Positions 1-8,648 of a stretch of DNA of 64,000 nt are shown here, one piece after another. Made by a program: the position numbers and the translations under genes. Numbering within the stretch: position 1 is the first letter of the stretch; every line of letters begins with the position of its first letter. Origin of the DNA: Gammaproteobacteria bacterium (GTDB taxonomy: Bacteria > Pseudomonadota > Gammaproteobacteria > Pseudomonadales > Porticoccaceae); assembly GCA_018069465.1 (NCBI GenBank), contig JAGPUW010000018.1, positions 1-64,000 of the forward strand. The letters run 5' to 3'. Under the pieces are notes generated by a model that was not told the DNA's origin, made no database searches, and saw only the letters and a program-made list of their open reading frames with translations.

Positions 1-522
1 GTAGACCTGGGTGGCAGTTTGGTTAAGGGGGTCGGTGCGGCTGGTGATCAGGCCCCGGGTGTCGTGACTAATGGTAGTTTGTGCCCCTGCCCCATCGGTA
101 AGGCGAGTGAGCTCGCCCCGGGCGCTGTAGTCGCTGTCGATAGCGGGATGGCTGCCGGTTTGCTGGGTATTGGGGTAACCACTGCTGTCGTAGGTGAAGG
201 CGGTGCTCACGGTGCTGGCATCGGTGGCGCTGTTGAGCAGGCCATCGGCACGATAGCTGCGGGTACTTTGCTGGTTGAGGCCATCCCGTGCACGAATGGG
301 GTGGTGTTGCGTATCGTAGTCAGTTTCGGCGCTGTGGTTGAGGGCATCGGTGACGCGGATCAACCGTTGTTCGGCGTCGTAGTCCAGCAGGCTGGCGTTG
401 CTGTTGGCGTTGCCGTTGGCGTCGATAATCTGTTCGAGGTTTTGGTCGCCATCGTAGCTCAGGGTGCTGACGTTGCCTCGTTGATCGGCTATTTCGATGT
501 CGGAATTAATTTGAGACTGACC
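1..522 (-). pseudogene. Orphan Rhs/YD-repeat fragment (headless, runs off left edge)
   Basis: The minus strand from 522 to 1 is open and encodes YD-repeat sequence such as TDALNHSAETDYD, SYRADGL and SHDTRGLITSRTDPLN. These match the middle of the core of the neighbouring large Rhs protein, for example SHDNRGLITSRTDPLN, at roughly half to two-thirds identity by eye. An in-frame TAG at 523-525 precedes it. I see no plausible start codon with a ribosome-binding site, so it begins in the middle of a repeat region. It lies directly downstream of the Rhs gene and its small membrane partner. This is the known arrangement of orphan Rhs C-terminal modules, in which a displaced core remnant still carries an older toxin tip. 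The tip, if present, lies outside the window. The overlapping plus-strand reading frame here is a shadow. Confidence 0.75.
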
Positions 523-538
523 CTAATACTCCTTTAAA

Positions 539-856
539 TTAACCATAAATGCCGAACGCTATCAATAAAGGCAGGGAAGTAAGAAAAATGGCAACACATA
601 ATACAAGCGCCCTCAAACCGCGATACCCCACAGGAACTGTTATCAAGCCAAGTTGCATAGGTTTATTAAAAATGTACTCAACAAAAACGGAGGCGCCGAC
701 AAGTACAGACAGTATAGGGATCAACATCTTTCCACTTGAGCCATACCCTTCAAAGCCGCCCCAAAACATAGTCGAAAGTGATCCACCACAAAGTAAAAAA
801 CCAAGAAAAAGCAAAACGATTTTTGCAGTCTTTTTTTGCACCTTATGCTTTACCAC
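539..856 (-). CDS. Small membrane protein, candidate immunity protein to the Rhs C-terminal domain
   Basis: A 105-residue protein with three predicted membrane segments, at about residues 11-30, 44-62 and 82-102. I recognise no family. The start is a GTG at 856 that overlaps the end of the Rhs gene (GTGGTAA), so translation of the two is probably coupled. A small gene placed immediately after a polymorphic Rhs C-terminus is the usual location of the cognate immunity gene, and it lies before an orphan Rhs fragment. The DNA from here through the Rhs tip looks richer in A+T than the Rhs core, as expected of an exchangeable tip module. The immunity role is inferred from position only. If the toxin acts on membranes, a membrane immunity protein would fit. 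Confidence 0.6.
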   Translation of the reverse strand: MVKHKVQKKTAKIVLLFLGFLLCGGSLSTMFWGGFEGYGSSGKMLIPILSVLVGASVFVEYIFNKPMQLGLITVPVGYRGLRALVLCVAIFLTSLPLLIAFGIYG

Positions 857-3800
857 CCTTCAGGCTTACCAGCTGAAACAGAACCCTTTTCCGACACTCT
901 GTTTGCCATATTGGATAAGGATACAGGAGTTACTGCAAGCGCTGATCCTGCCGCTACAGCGGATTCTGTGAGTTCTAATGCCACCTGTACCTTTTTCAGC
1001 AGGATGGATACAGATTTTTCTATAGCTAACGATGCGAATCCAGTCTTCCCATTTTGAGATGAATCCAAGCCCATGGAAAGAATCGTGAGCCCTGTTGCCG
1101 CTGCACCTATATAAGGGGCCAACGGGCCTGAAATAGGAGTCGCAATTGTTAAAGCATCACCGAAAGCTGCTGACGCATCTGCATATTCCTTTCGACCTGC
1201 CGCTTCAGAGGCTCTTTTGGTTACATAGTAATTGCCGTAAGGCCCATTTCCATAACCTGCATATAATCCACTAGGATCCACCAACATAACCGGATTCCCC
1301 CCCACATAGGCATAGAGGTTAATCCCCCCTGCCATGCCAATCGGGTCTTCACTGATAAAGCGACCTATCTCGGCATCGTAGTACCGTGCCCGCATGTAGT
1401 AAAGATCGCTGTCTTGGGCTTCGGTCATGACCCCGTATTGGCCGACGTAGGTAAAGGGCTGTGCGATCTGTTCTTGTTTGGCCATCAGTTGGCCATAGGG
1501 GTCGTAGGCGTATTTATTGACGACGTTTTGGTTAATGTCGGTGATGGCGACGGTATGCCCAGTGGCATCGTGGTGATAAACATAAAGCTGATTGGTCTGT
1601 GCATCCACAAAGGCCATTAATCCTAAGCCGTGGATGTAGTAGCGTGTAATGGTGCCACTGCTATTGGCTTCGGCGAGCAGGTTGCCTGCTGCATCGTAGA
1701 TGTATTGGGTGCTTATGCCGTTTCTGGTGGCACTGAGTCTGTTACCGACACCATCATATTGATAGCTATTGCTTTGCCCGTTGCTGTTGTAGCCGGTCAG
1801 GCGATGGGCACCATCGAAAATATAGCTATTGCTGGTGCTTGCGCCGGTAACGGTTTGGGTTTGTCCTTCGTTGTCATAGCTGAAGTTGATGGCTTCATTG
1901 GTGACTGCGGAGACCAGACGGTTTTTCTGGGCATTAAAACTTTGGCTGTGTGTGGCATTAATCAGTGTTTCAGGCAGGATGGGTTCGTTACTGATGGTGG
2001 CCTGAATGCGGTTGCCATTGGCATCGAGGGTGAAGCTGTAATCAGCCAGTAGTTGGCCACCGCTTTGATGGTGGGCAAGGTTGGTTAATCGGTCGGCATT
2101 GTCATAGTCGTAGGTGGTATAGCTGCCGTTGAAGTTGTCGACTTGAGTCAACCGGCTGGTGGCATCGTACGTGGTGCTGGCGGTTTTATTGAGCCAGTCA
2201 ATACTAATGCTGCCGACACGGTCGAGGGTATCGTAACTGTAGGAAACGGTTTTCCCATCGGGGTAGGTGATTTGTGTGAGGTTACTGACCTCGTCATAGC
2301 TGTATTGCACTTGATGACCGAGGGGGTCGGTGTGGCTGGTGAGCCGGTCTAGGACATCATAGGTATTTGAAGTGATGCCCAGTGGCCCTGTCATGCTACT
2401 TAAACGATCACGATTCAGGTCGTAATCAAAATCAACGCTAAAGCCGGAGACGGCGGGATGACTGGCCGTGGCGGCTCTTGCCGGGTAGCTAATCACATTC
2501 AACTTTTGGCTGGCGGTATAGGTGGCGCTGTAAGTGTCGCCGTTGCGGTCGGTTTGGCTGACCAGCTGCCCCAGAGCGTTGTAGCTCATGGTGGCGGTTT
2601 TATTGAGAGGATCCGTACGGCTGGTGATCAAACCGCGGTTATCATGGCTGAAGCTGGTAACTGCACCGGCCTGATCGGTGAGGCTAAGCAGGCGGCCAAT
2701 GCTGTCATAGCGGGTAAGCACGGCGGGATGGCTGCCGGTTTGACTGCTGGAGGGGAAGCCCTGACTGTCGTAGCTGTAGGTGCTTGTGGTGGCGCGGGGA
2801 TCTGTGGTGGTGGCAACCAGTCCATCGGCACGATAGCTTACGGTGGCTTCGTTATTCAATGCATCCCGTGCGGCGGTGCTGTGGTGCTCGGCATCAAAGT
2901 CGGTTTCGCTGCTATGGCCCAAGGCATCGGTGGCCTGGGTCAAACGATGCTGTGCATCGTAATTAAAACTTGTGAGCTGATTTAAAGGGTCGCGGGCTTC
3001 GATAAGGTTGTGATGATTATCGTAGACCAGAGTGCTGGTGCGGCCCTGAGTATCGGTAAAGGCGATGCCATGACCCTGGCCGTCATATTGGGTGGCCGTG
3101 CGGTGACCGAGGGCATCTTCTACACCGATGGCCCGCGTATTGTGATCAAAATAATAGGTCAGGCGATCGCCATCGGGCTTTTCTTCACTGGAGGATAAAC
3201 CCGTGTAGTGCAATTTGTAGGTGGCACTGCCTGTTTCCCGTGGTGCGACTTGTTGTACTACGCGATCAAAATCGTCGTAGGTGTTATCAACAATCATGGT
3301 GTTTTCAGGGTCAGTGACCGTGAGCATTCGACTCAAACTGTCGTAGCCGTATTGCCAGAGGGCATTTTCCAGGCCGGTGACGCTGGTTAAGGTATCGCCG
3401 CTATAGCCGTAGGTCAGCGTTCGCCCCGTTGAGTCGCTGACGGAGCTGAGCTGAGTACCACTGTAATTGAGGGTCAGCGTGCGACCGTAGCTGTCGGTGA
3501 CCTGGCTGAGTTGTTCACCGCTGTAGCTAAAGCTGAGGGTATTGCCGTCGATGTCGCTGATAGAGGCAATGGCATTATTGGCATTGAAGCTGAGTACCGT
3601 GCCAAAGCGCTGGCGCAGCTCAAAGGTGTTATCGCCTAAACGCAGCAGCTCGGCGCTAATCCCTGCGGGCGAGACAAAGCGGCCATCGGGCAGTTCTTTA
3701 AAGGTTAAAGCCTGGCTCCCCAAATGCAGGGTGACAGATTTATTGAGCAGTTGATCGGTGGCCCAGTCGGCGATCAGGGCGGCCACGGCCCAGTTTTCTA

Positions 3801-6800
3801 GCGCGGGTTGCGCGGGGGCCATCAAGTGCCGGGCGGCGTGGGCGGCGACCAGCAGCGGCAGCGCTTCAAAGGGGGTCTTGGTGCCCAGGGCCGATCCCAC
3901 ATCGCTGTGGATGGCGAGATGCAGATCATAGTTGTGGGTCCAGCCCTGCCCCAGACCCGCGCTGTTTTGGCCGACCTGCTGGCTGTTGTAGCTGCGACTG
4001 AAGCTTAAGCCCCGAGGGCCAGTACCGCCGAGGGCGAGATCCGTCATATTGGATAAAAAGGCACCGCTGCCGAGGTCGACGGGGTCGAGGGCGTGGACTT
4101 GCGCTACGGTCTGACTGGGCGTGTTTTCAGACCGAGATTCATTGCTAGTAACGCTCGGGGACACCGGCCCTGAGCTTGTACCCAACCCGCCATTCAATCC
4201 ACCGCCAATTATCATGCCGAGGCTGCGACTGCTGCCCGATACGAGATAATCCACATAGCCTTTGCCCGACCATTGATTGAGGCTCACCGCACCGTTTTCC
4301 GGGAGGATTAAAGTGTGCCCGGCATTCACCGCCGCCTGAAAGTTGGCCTTATCGCCCGCGCTGTAGTTGACCAGTTGGCCCTGCACGCTGGCGTAGTTGC
4401 CACTGTTGGCGAGGAAGAGCCGAGCGCCATTCTGGTTGTTGAGGGCAAAAATCTTGACGGTGGATACGGCGGCCTTATCTGCGCCCTGGGTTTGCTCCAG
4501 CACACTGTGCTCCATGGCGCTGGCAATAAGGCCGCTGGCCGGGAAAGAGCCCTCTTTGGCAGCGACGATGCGGGCGGAGGAGCTGACGTACTGGGCTTTG
4601 ACATCAACGTAGTAGCCTGCATTCTGCCCGGCGATACCAAAACGGTGGTGGCGAATGCCGCGCACCCCGCTCAGAGCCGCGAGCAAGTCATCGTTGAGCT
4701 GGGTTTGCTGCAACCAGGTCTGGCCGATGATATTGAGGGTTTCAGAGACCATTGCGGGGTCGTCCTCGGCCCTGCCTTCCAGGCTCATGCGACTGAGCAG
4801 GCGCTGGCGCTCGGCCAACAAGGTGCTGTGCTTATCACCACCAAAGGCGGAGGCCAGGACAAAGCTACCACCGCGATCCAGCTTAAAGGTCGTGGTTTGA
4901 TCGGCAAAGGCGCCACCGTTGGCAGCGTAGGGATGGTTGATGCTCAAGCTTAGGTCATTCAAATTGCCCGAGGGAGTGCCCTCGCTAACACTGAGCACAT
5001 CATCAATATAAATTTCGGCGACCCGATCAGCTTCAACCACGCCGCTCAAGTCGACGCTTTGTACACCGATAGAGCTGCCGTTGTAGCTGTAGTCGAAGGT
5101 CAACACGGCGTTTTTACGCCCCGCCGTTTGGCCAAGGCCGGTCAATTTAACACTGACATTAACAGAGCCACCGTTGGCAGGAATGCTCTGCGTACCCGCA
5201 CCACTGACAAAGGCAAAGGCGCTGGCATCGGCACCACTGAGGGTGCTGGTGATTTGGATGACAACAGTATTGGGATTATCCGGGTTCCAGGCAAAGGTCG
5301 GACCATCCCCACCAATAGCGACCGAGCCAAAATCGCTGGCACCCGCAGGCAGGGGGTCGATCACCACATTGTCCCCGGCATAGCGAATGCTCAGTTTGCG
5401 CCCGGCAATGTCCGGTATGTCGTAGAGGGCATCAATGCCGCCGTGTACCAGGTGCACCGTATGCACATAGGTGCTGGGCACAGTCGCCCAGGCGGCAAAA
5501 GTGGGGGCTACGGGCAATGGCAGCACCGTGGGTAATAGCGTGCTGTTATCAGGGATAATGCTATAGCCGCCGATCACCTCTTCGACCCGGGCGTTGGGGT
5601 AGTTCGCCTTGAGGTAGCTTTGAAAGGTGTTGGTCAGGGTCGATAGATAGGCCCCAAGTGCGCCCTCATTGAGGTTGGCAATGGAATCTGCTGTGACACT
5701 ACCACCGGCAGCGGCGAGCAAGCTGCCCTCGTCAAAGCCCATGGCGCTATCGAGATCAAGGGTGGGCGATGTCGTCGATAGTTTAAAGGCCGGATCCAGT
5801 GACACAACATTGGCGTTGATCGTCGCCTCTACCCACACATGATCAAACTCAATGCGGTTATTACTGTACCAGGCGACGGGCACGCCACCGTTGGCAAAAG
5901 TATTGACGATCAGCTGGGCATCGGCCTCCACACCCAACCAGTCTGCCAATTCTTGTAAGGCCTGGGGGTCGGTGGGCGAGACCGTAGCCAGGCCGTAGCG
6001 AAAGTTCGCCGTGTAGCCCGCCGCGCGCAATAATTCGATTAACAGGGCGGCCTGATCAAAGTCATTACCGGCGCGCTCGTGCAAGGTTAAATAAGGGCCT
6101 TTTAAAGCGCCGTAATAGGGGACGTATTCAAAATGGTTACGCACATATTGGTAAATGCGTCGCGGATCATTTTCCAGAGCTTCAGCCAATGCGCTGTAAT
6201 CGGATGCGGTGGCGAAGGCCGATTGTGCCGAAAACTGTAAGTCGGCATTCTGGTCGCCACCCACATCAGGTTCGCCAAGGATCTGCCGGGCCTCCTCCGC
6301 AGACACCGGCTCCGCTTCACTCTGATACCAGCCGGGGTCGGGCGCTGTTATCGCGCGCTGGCGCAGTGCTTTCTTTTTCTGGCCTGGCGCTGCGCCGCTG
6401 TGGCGTACGGCACTGGGCATCACCAAATTGGCAATATCCGGTGCAGCAACGGCGTTATCAACCAGGCCAGCGCACAGGCCGAGCACCAGGAACAAAACAA
6501 GAGGGCTGGAAGATCGAACCTTAGGTTTACCCAGCCAGCCCAGAGCACCGGCCAACAAGGCCAGCGCCCAGAGCGGTAAAAAGGGGATTTCTTCGCCGTT
6601 ATCATCGCTGCTGTTATTGTTAACGACGGGGTCAGTGCCGTTGAAAAACTCATCCACCGCAGTGACACCATCGCCATCGACATCCGAATTGGCATCGAGT
6701 GGATTCAGTGGATCGAGGCCATAGTACAGCTCCCAGGTATCGGGCATTTGGTCGTTGTCGTCGTCTGGGTCGGCAAAATCTGCCAGCAAATCGTCGTCGC

Positions 6801-7080
6801 TATCGGGGCTATTGGACACGGTTTGCACAGTGATATTACTCACCTCGTCGTAGACGTAGGCGATGCTCGGGCCGTCACCACGGCTGACTGTTTGTAGGCG
6901 ATTCAAGTCGTCGTAACTGTAGTCGATCGTTACCTGGGCTGAAGCCGCGAGAGAAAGGCACAGGCCCAAAGCCAGTAACACACGCTGCACGATGGCCCTG
7001 GCGGGCACACTTAGCGAGACATCCTGTCCCGGCGCTCGATTTGCGAGTTCAAGCCGCAATCTTGTTTTTACCCAGCCCAT
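850..7080 (-). CDS. Giant secreted Rhs/YD-repeat protein with N-terminal exosortase-type module, transglutaminase-like domain and variable C-terminus
   Basis: About 2076 residues. The chosen start is ATG 7080, 7 nt after a strong GGGGAG; a GTG sits one codon earlier. Domains in order: a signal peptide ending near AASAQ (about residue 50); a single YD repeat (53-90); Asp-rich calcium-type repeats (94-152); a hydrophobic segment IPFLPLWALALLAGALGWLG followed by basic residues (166-190); a second signal-like segment ending AVAAPD (194-214); and a transglutaminase-like domain (307-432) with Asp where the catalytic Cys is expected. An Rhs N-core follows near 1000, with YD repeats from about 1175 to 1895. 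The conserved core end RARYYDAEIGRFISEDPIG comes next, then a tip of about 138 residues after DPSGLY. Rhs proteins encapsulate and deliver C-terminal toxins. The tip here is alanine-rich and hydrophobic and matches no toxin I recognise. The overlapping downstream membrane gene may be its antidote, and the exosortase genes lie just upstream. Confidence 0.9.
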   Translation of the reverse strand: MGWVKTRLRLELANRAPGQDVSLSVPARAIVQRVLLALGLCLSLAASAQVTIDYSYDDLNRLQTVSRGDGPSIAYVYDEVSNITVQTVSNSPDSDDDLLADFADPDDDNDQMPDTWELYYGLDPLNPLDANSDVDGDGVTAVDEFFNGTDPVVNNNSSDDNGEEIPFLPLWALALLAGALGWLGKPKVRSSSPLVLFLVLGLCAGLVDNAVAAPDIANLVMPSAVRHSGAAPGQKKKALRQRAITAPDPGWYQSEAEPVSAEEARQILGEPDVGGDQNADLQFSAQSAFATASDYSALAEALENDPRRIYQYVRNHFEYVPYYGALKGPYLTLHERAGNDFDQAALLIELLRAAGYTANFRYGLATVSPTDPQALQELADWLGVEADAQLIVNTFANGGVPVAWYSNNRIEFDHVWVEATINANVVSLDPAFKLSTTSPTLDLDSAMGFDEGSLLAAAGGSVTADSIANLNEGALGAYLSTLTNTFQSYLKANYPNARVEEVIGGYSIIPDNSTLLPTVLPLPVAPTFAAWATVPSTYVHTVHLVHGGIDALYDIPDIAGRKLSIRYAGDNVVIDPLPAGASDFGSVAIGGDGPTFAWNPDNPNTVVIQITSTLSGADASAFAFVSGAGTQSIPANGGSVNVSVKLTGLGQTAGRKNAVLTFDYSYNGSSIGVQSVDLSGVVEADRVAEIYIDDVLSVSEGTPSGNLNDLSLSINHPYAANGGAFADQTTTFKLDRGGSFVLASAFGGDKHSTLLAERQRLLSRMSLEGRAEDDPAMVSETLNIIGQTWLQQTQLNDDLLAALSGVRGIRHHRFGIAGQNAGYYVDVKAQYVSSSARIVAAKEGSFPASGLIASAMEHSVLEQTQGADKAAVSTVKIFALNNQNGARLFLANSGNYASVQGQLVNYSAGDKANFQAAVNAGHTLILPENGAVSLNQWSGKGYVDYLVSGSSRSLGMIIGGGLNGGLGTSSGPVSPSVTSNESRSENTPSQTVAQVHALDPVDLGSGAFLSNMTDLALGGTGPRGLSFSRSYNSQQVGQNSAGLGQGWTHNYDLHLAIHSDVGSALGTKTPFEALPLLVAAHAARHLMAPAQPALENWAVAALIADWATDQLLNKSVTLHLGSQALTFKELPDGRFVSPAGISAELLRLGDNTFELRQRFGTVLSFNANNAIASISDIDGNTLSFSYSGEQLSQVTDSYGRTLTLNYSGTQLSSVSDSTGRTLTYGYSGDTLTSVTGLENALWQYGYDSLSRMLTVTDPENTMIVDNTYDDFDRVVQQVAPRETGSATYKLHYTGLSSSEEKPDGDRLTYYFDHNTRAIGVEDALGHRTATQYDGQGHGIAFTDTQGRTSTLVYDNHHNLIEARDPLNQLTSFNYDAQHRLTQATDALGHSSETDFDAEHHSTAARDALNNEATVSYRADGLVATTTDPRATTSTYSYDSQGFPSSSQTGSHPAVLTRYDSIGRLLSLTDQAGAVTSFSHDNRGLITSRTDPLNKTATMSYNALGQLVSQTDRNGDTYSATYTASQKLNVISYPARAATASHPAVSGFSVDFDYDLNRDRLSSMTGPLGITSNTYDVLDRLTSHTDPLGHQVQYSYDEVSNLTQITYPDGKTVSYSYDTLDRVGSISIDWLNKTASTTYDATSRLTQVDNFNGSYTTYDYDNADRLTNLAHHQSGGQLLADYSFTLDANGNRIQATISNEPILPETLINATHSQSFNAQKNRLVSAVTNEAINFSYDNEGQTQTVTGASTSNSYIFDGAHRLTGYNSNGQSNSYQYDGVGNRLSATRNGISTQYIYDAAGNLLAEANSSGTITRYYIHGLGLMAFVDAQTNQLYVYHHDATGHTVAITDINQNVVNKYAYDPYGQLMAKQEQIAQPFTYVGQYGVMTEAQDSDLYYMRARYYDAEIGRFISEDPIGMAGGINLYAYVGGNPVMLVDPSGLYAGYGNGPYGNYYVTKRASEAAGRKEYADASAAFGDALTIATPISGPLAPYIGAAATGLTILSMGLDSSQNGKTGFASLAIEKSVSILLKKVQVALELTESAVAAGSALAVTPVSLSNMANRVSEKGSVSAGKPEGW

Positions 7081-7213
7081 CACTTAACTCCCCATCCTAG
7101 AGAAAACACTTCCCTGTTAGCGCCAATCTGCTGACAAGGTATTATCAGGCAGCATGTAACCAGGGCTGATTATGGACAGCGCTTGTGGCAAAACGGTTGA
7201 AGTGAAGTGACGC

Positions 7214-7816
7214 TTAGATGACGAATTTATGAATCGGGAATTTGTTAAGGCTTACTTGCACACTGCGCACCAGACCGGCCCCCAACAGGGCCAGCGCCAG
7301 TCGCCCACCACTGTTCATAAAGTGCATACTTTGCACCAGTATTGAGGTGTTCAATCGAGCGGGGTCACGCGAGTAGAGCACCATGTCTTCAAGGGCACCG
7401 GCCAGTACTAGCGGCGTATCGAGGACTTCAATCAGCAACAGCACAGGCAGCGACAGCACGCAAAGCAGTACGTATTCCCAGTTCCGTTTGACGGGCCACA
7501 AAGGAATACTACTCAACAGCAATATTAGCGGCTGCAGGGCATGGCCTAGTAAGGTAGAACTCGATACGGGAATACCATCCGCCACGCCCTTCCCCGCCAA
7601 GTTGCGACGACCATCGGTGAGCGCATCGACTTTAACGAAAAGCTGCCCGCGCTCGCTATCAATGGTCATCGCCTCAACCGTAAAATAGGGTGTCAGGCAC
7701 TCAAATGACCAGGCGTAAGTCGGTAGCAGCGCCTTGACGAAAACATCGCCCCAGACCCAGGCCATGCTGTTGAGTGCAACAAAAACCAGTAGCGCACACA
7801 GCAAACGGGCTTTCAA
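7214..7816 (-). CDS. Exosortase H-associated membrane protein
   Basis: About 200 residues, with an N-terminal membrane anchor, a soluble central part and two or three further hydrophobic segments: LLCALLVFVALNSMAWVWG near the start, LQPLILLLSSIPLWPV in the middle and LLCVLSLPVLLLIEVL after it. I placed the start at TTG 7816, which has a strong GGAGG 7 nt upstream. A longer reading frame to 7900 would overlap the end of the exosortase gene and lacks such a site. The stop of the exosortase gene is 19 nt upstream, so the two genes form an operon. A membrane protein of this size regularly accompanies XrtH-type exosortases; its exact role is not established. It lies between the exosortase and the Rhs gene that carries an exosortase-like sorting motif, so all three may work together. 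Confidence 0.75.
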   Translation of the reverse strand: MKARLLCALLVFVALNSMAWVWGDVFVKALLPTYAWSFECLTPYFTVEAMTIDSERGQLFVKVDALTDGRRNLAGKGVADGIPVSSSTLLGHALQPLILLLSSIPLWPVKRNWEYVLLCVLSLPVLLLIEVLDTPLVLAGALEDMVLYSRDPARLNTSILVQSMHFMNSGGRLALALLGAGLVRSVQVSLNKFPIHKFVI

Positions 7817-7835
7817 GGTGAGGCCTCCACCGTAT

Positions 7836-8354
7836 TTATACTTGCGACGCCGACTCAACCCAGCGGATCCACCACAGATAAAACCCCGCCGCCACGGCAA
7901 TAATCAAGGTTGGTGCAATATAGCTGTGCAAGGCGTTAAACAAGGCTCGATTGTTTTGCAGTGCAAAGTACAACGCAACAATACGCGCCTGATTAGTGAC
8001 AAAAATGAGCGCCGTCGCCAGCACCATGCCCAGCAGTTTGTGGCGCCAGCGACTTTTGTAGGCCGCTATCGCCGCGATAATCAGGAACAGAGATTCCGTC
8101 CCCTCACAACCATTGAGCACAGACAGCGTTGAGTTACTGGAAAGCAGTTGATGTCCCACTGCTCTGACCTGCAGCTCGGGGGCAAGCTGTCTGATTAAAT
8201 AGGCGGCGGGCTTCACGGTCGCATAATCGATAACCACTGTTTCGACAGGGCCTCCGCTCGCTTGCTCGTAAGACCATTGCAGCAACAGGAAAAACCCGGC
8301 AAAAAGAACCAACAGCCGTAACGGCGCTGCTGCTGAGGCTTGAGACAAGGACAT
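7836..8354 (-). CDS. xrtH: Exosortase, XrtH-like transpeptidase
   Basis: A 172-residue polytopic membrane protein with the exosortase active-site pattern: Cys83 in NGCEGTESLF, Arg124 in TNQARIVALYF and His143 in ALHSYIAPT, each next to a membrane segment. Exosortases cleave C-terminal sorting signals of exported proteins in the inner membrane and are thought to transfer them to a surface anchor. Type H works on proteins ending in an IPTLxxWG-like motif. The small size, without the extra domains of EpsI-type exosortases, and the adjacent associated membrane protein point to type H. I chose ATG 8354 over a TTG at 8372; neither has a clear ribosome-binding site. The only candidate sorting signal I see in the window is the internal IPFLPLW segment of the downstream Rhs protein. 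Other substrates may be elsewhere in the genome. Confidence 0.85.
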   Translation of the reverse strand: MSLSQASAAAPLRLLVLFAGFFLLLQWSYEQASGGPVETVVIDYATVKPAAYLIRQLAPELQVRAVGHQLLSSNSTLSVLNGCEGTESLFLIIAAIAAYKSRWRHKLLGMVLATALIFVTNQARIVALYFALQNNRALFNALHSYIAPTLIIAVAAGFYLWWIRWVESASQV

Positions 8355-8648
8355 AAAAGAGACACCCGACAAAATAAAAAGGAGTTCACTAAAGGCGCGA
8401 GTATAGGCAGCCCTTCTTTAAAGATTTAAGTCAGATGAAAACAAAGCAATAACAACTCAGACCAGACACTGCAGACCAGAGCCCCAACAGTAGGTGAACG
8501 CGATTGGCCTTGCCCGCGACAGGCAGGCAAGCTTTCACGCAAGCCCATGCTAGGGTAGTATCACAGCGCAAATAATTCGAATGGCGGCCAGTGCGTGCTT
8601 GTCCCTTTGCAATAAGTGCTCGTCCCTTTTAAAGACAAGGATAGACTT

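Noticed and set aside
19-537. Plus-strand ORF of 172 codons with many Val and Gly
   Set aside because: It is the antisense of YD-repeat coding on the minus strand, which gives Rhs motifs in frame. The plus-strand product has no recognisable features.
1630-5535. Several long plus-strand ORFs (e.g. 1630-2052, 2458-2985, 4315-4953, 5059-5535)
   Set aside because: All lie within the Rhs gene on the opposite strand and show shadow composition; no ribosome-binding sites or known motifs.
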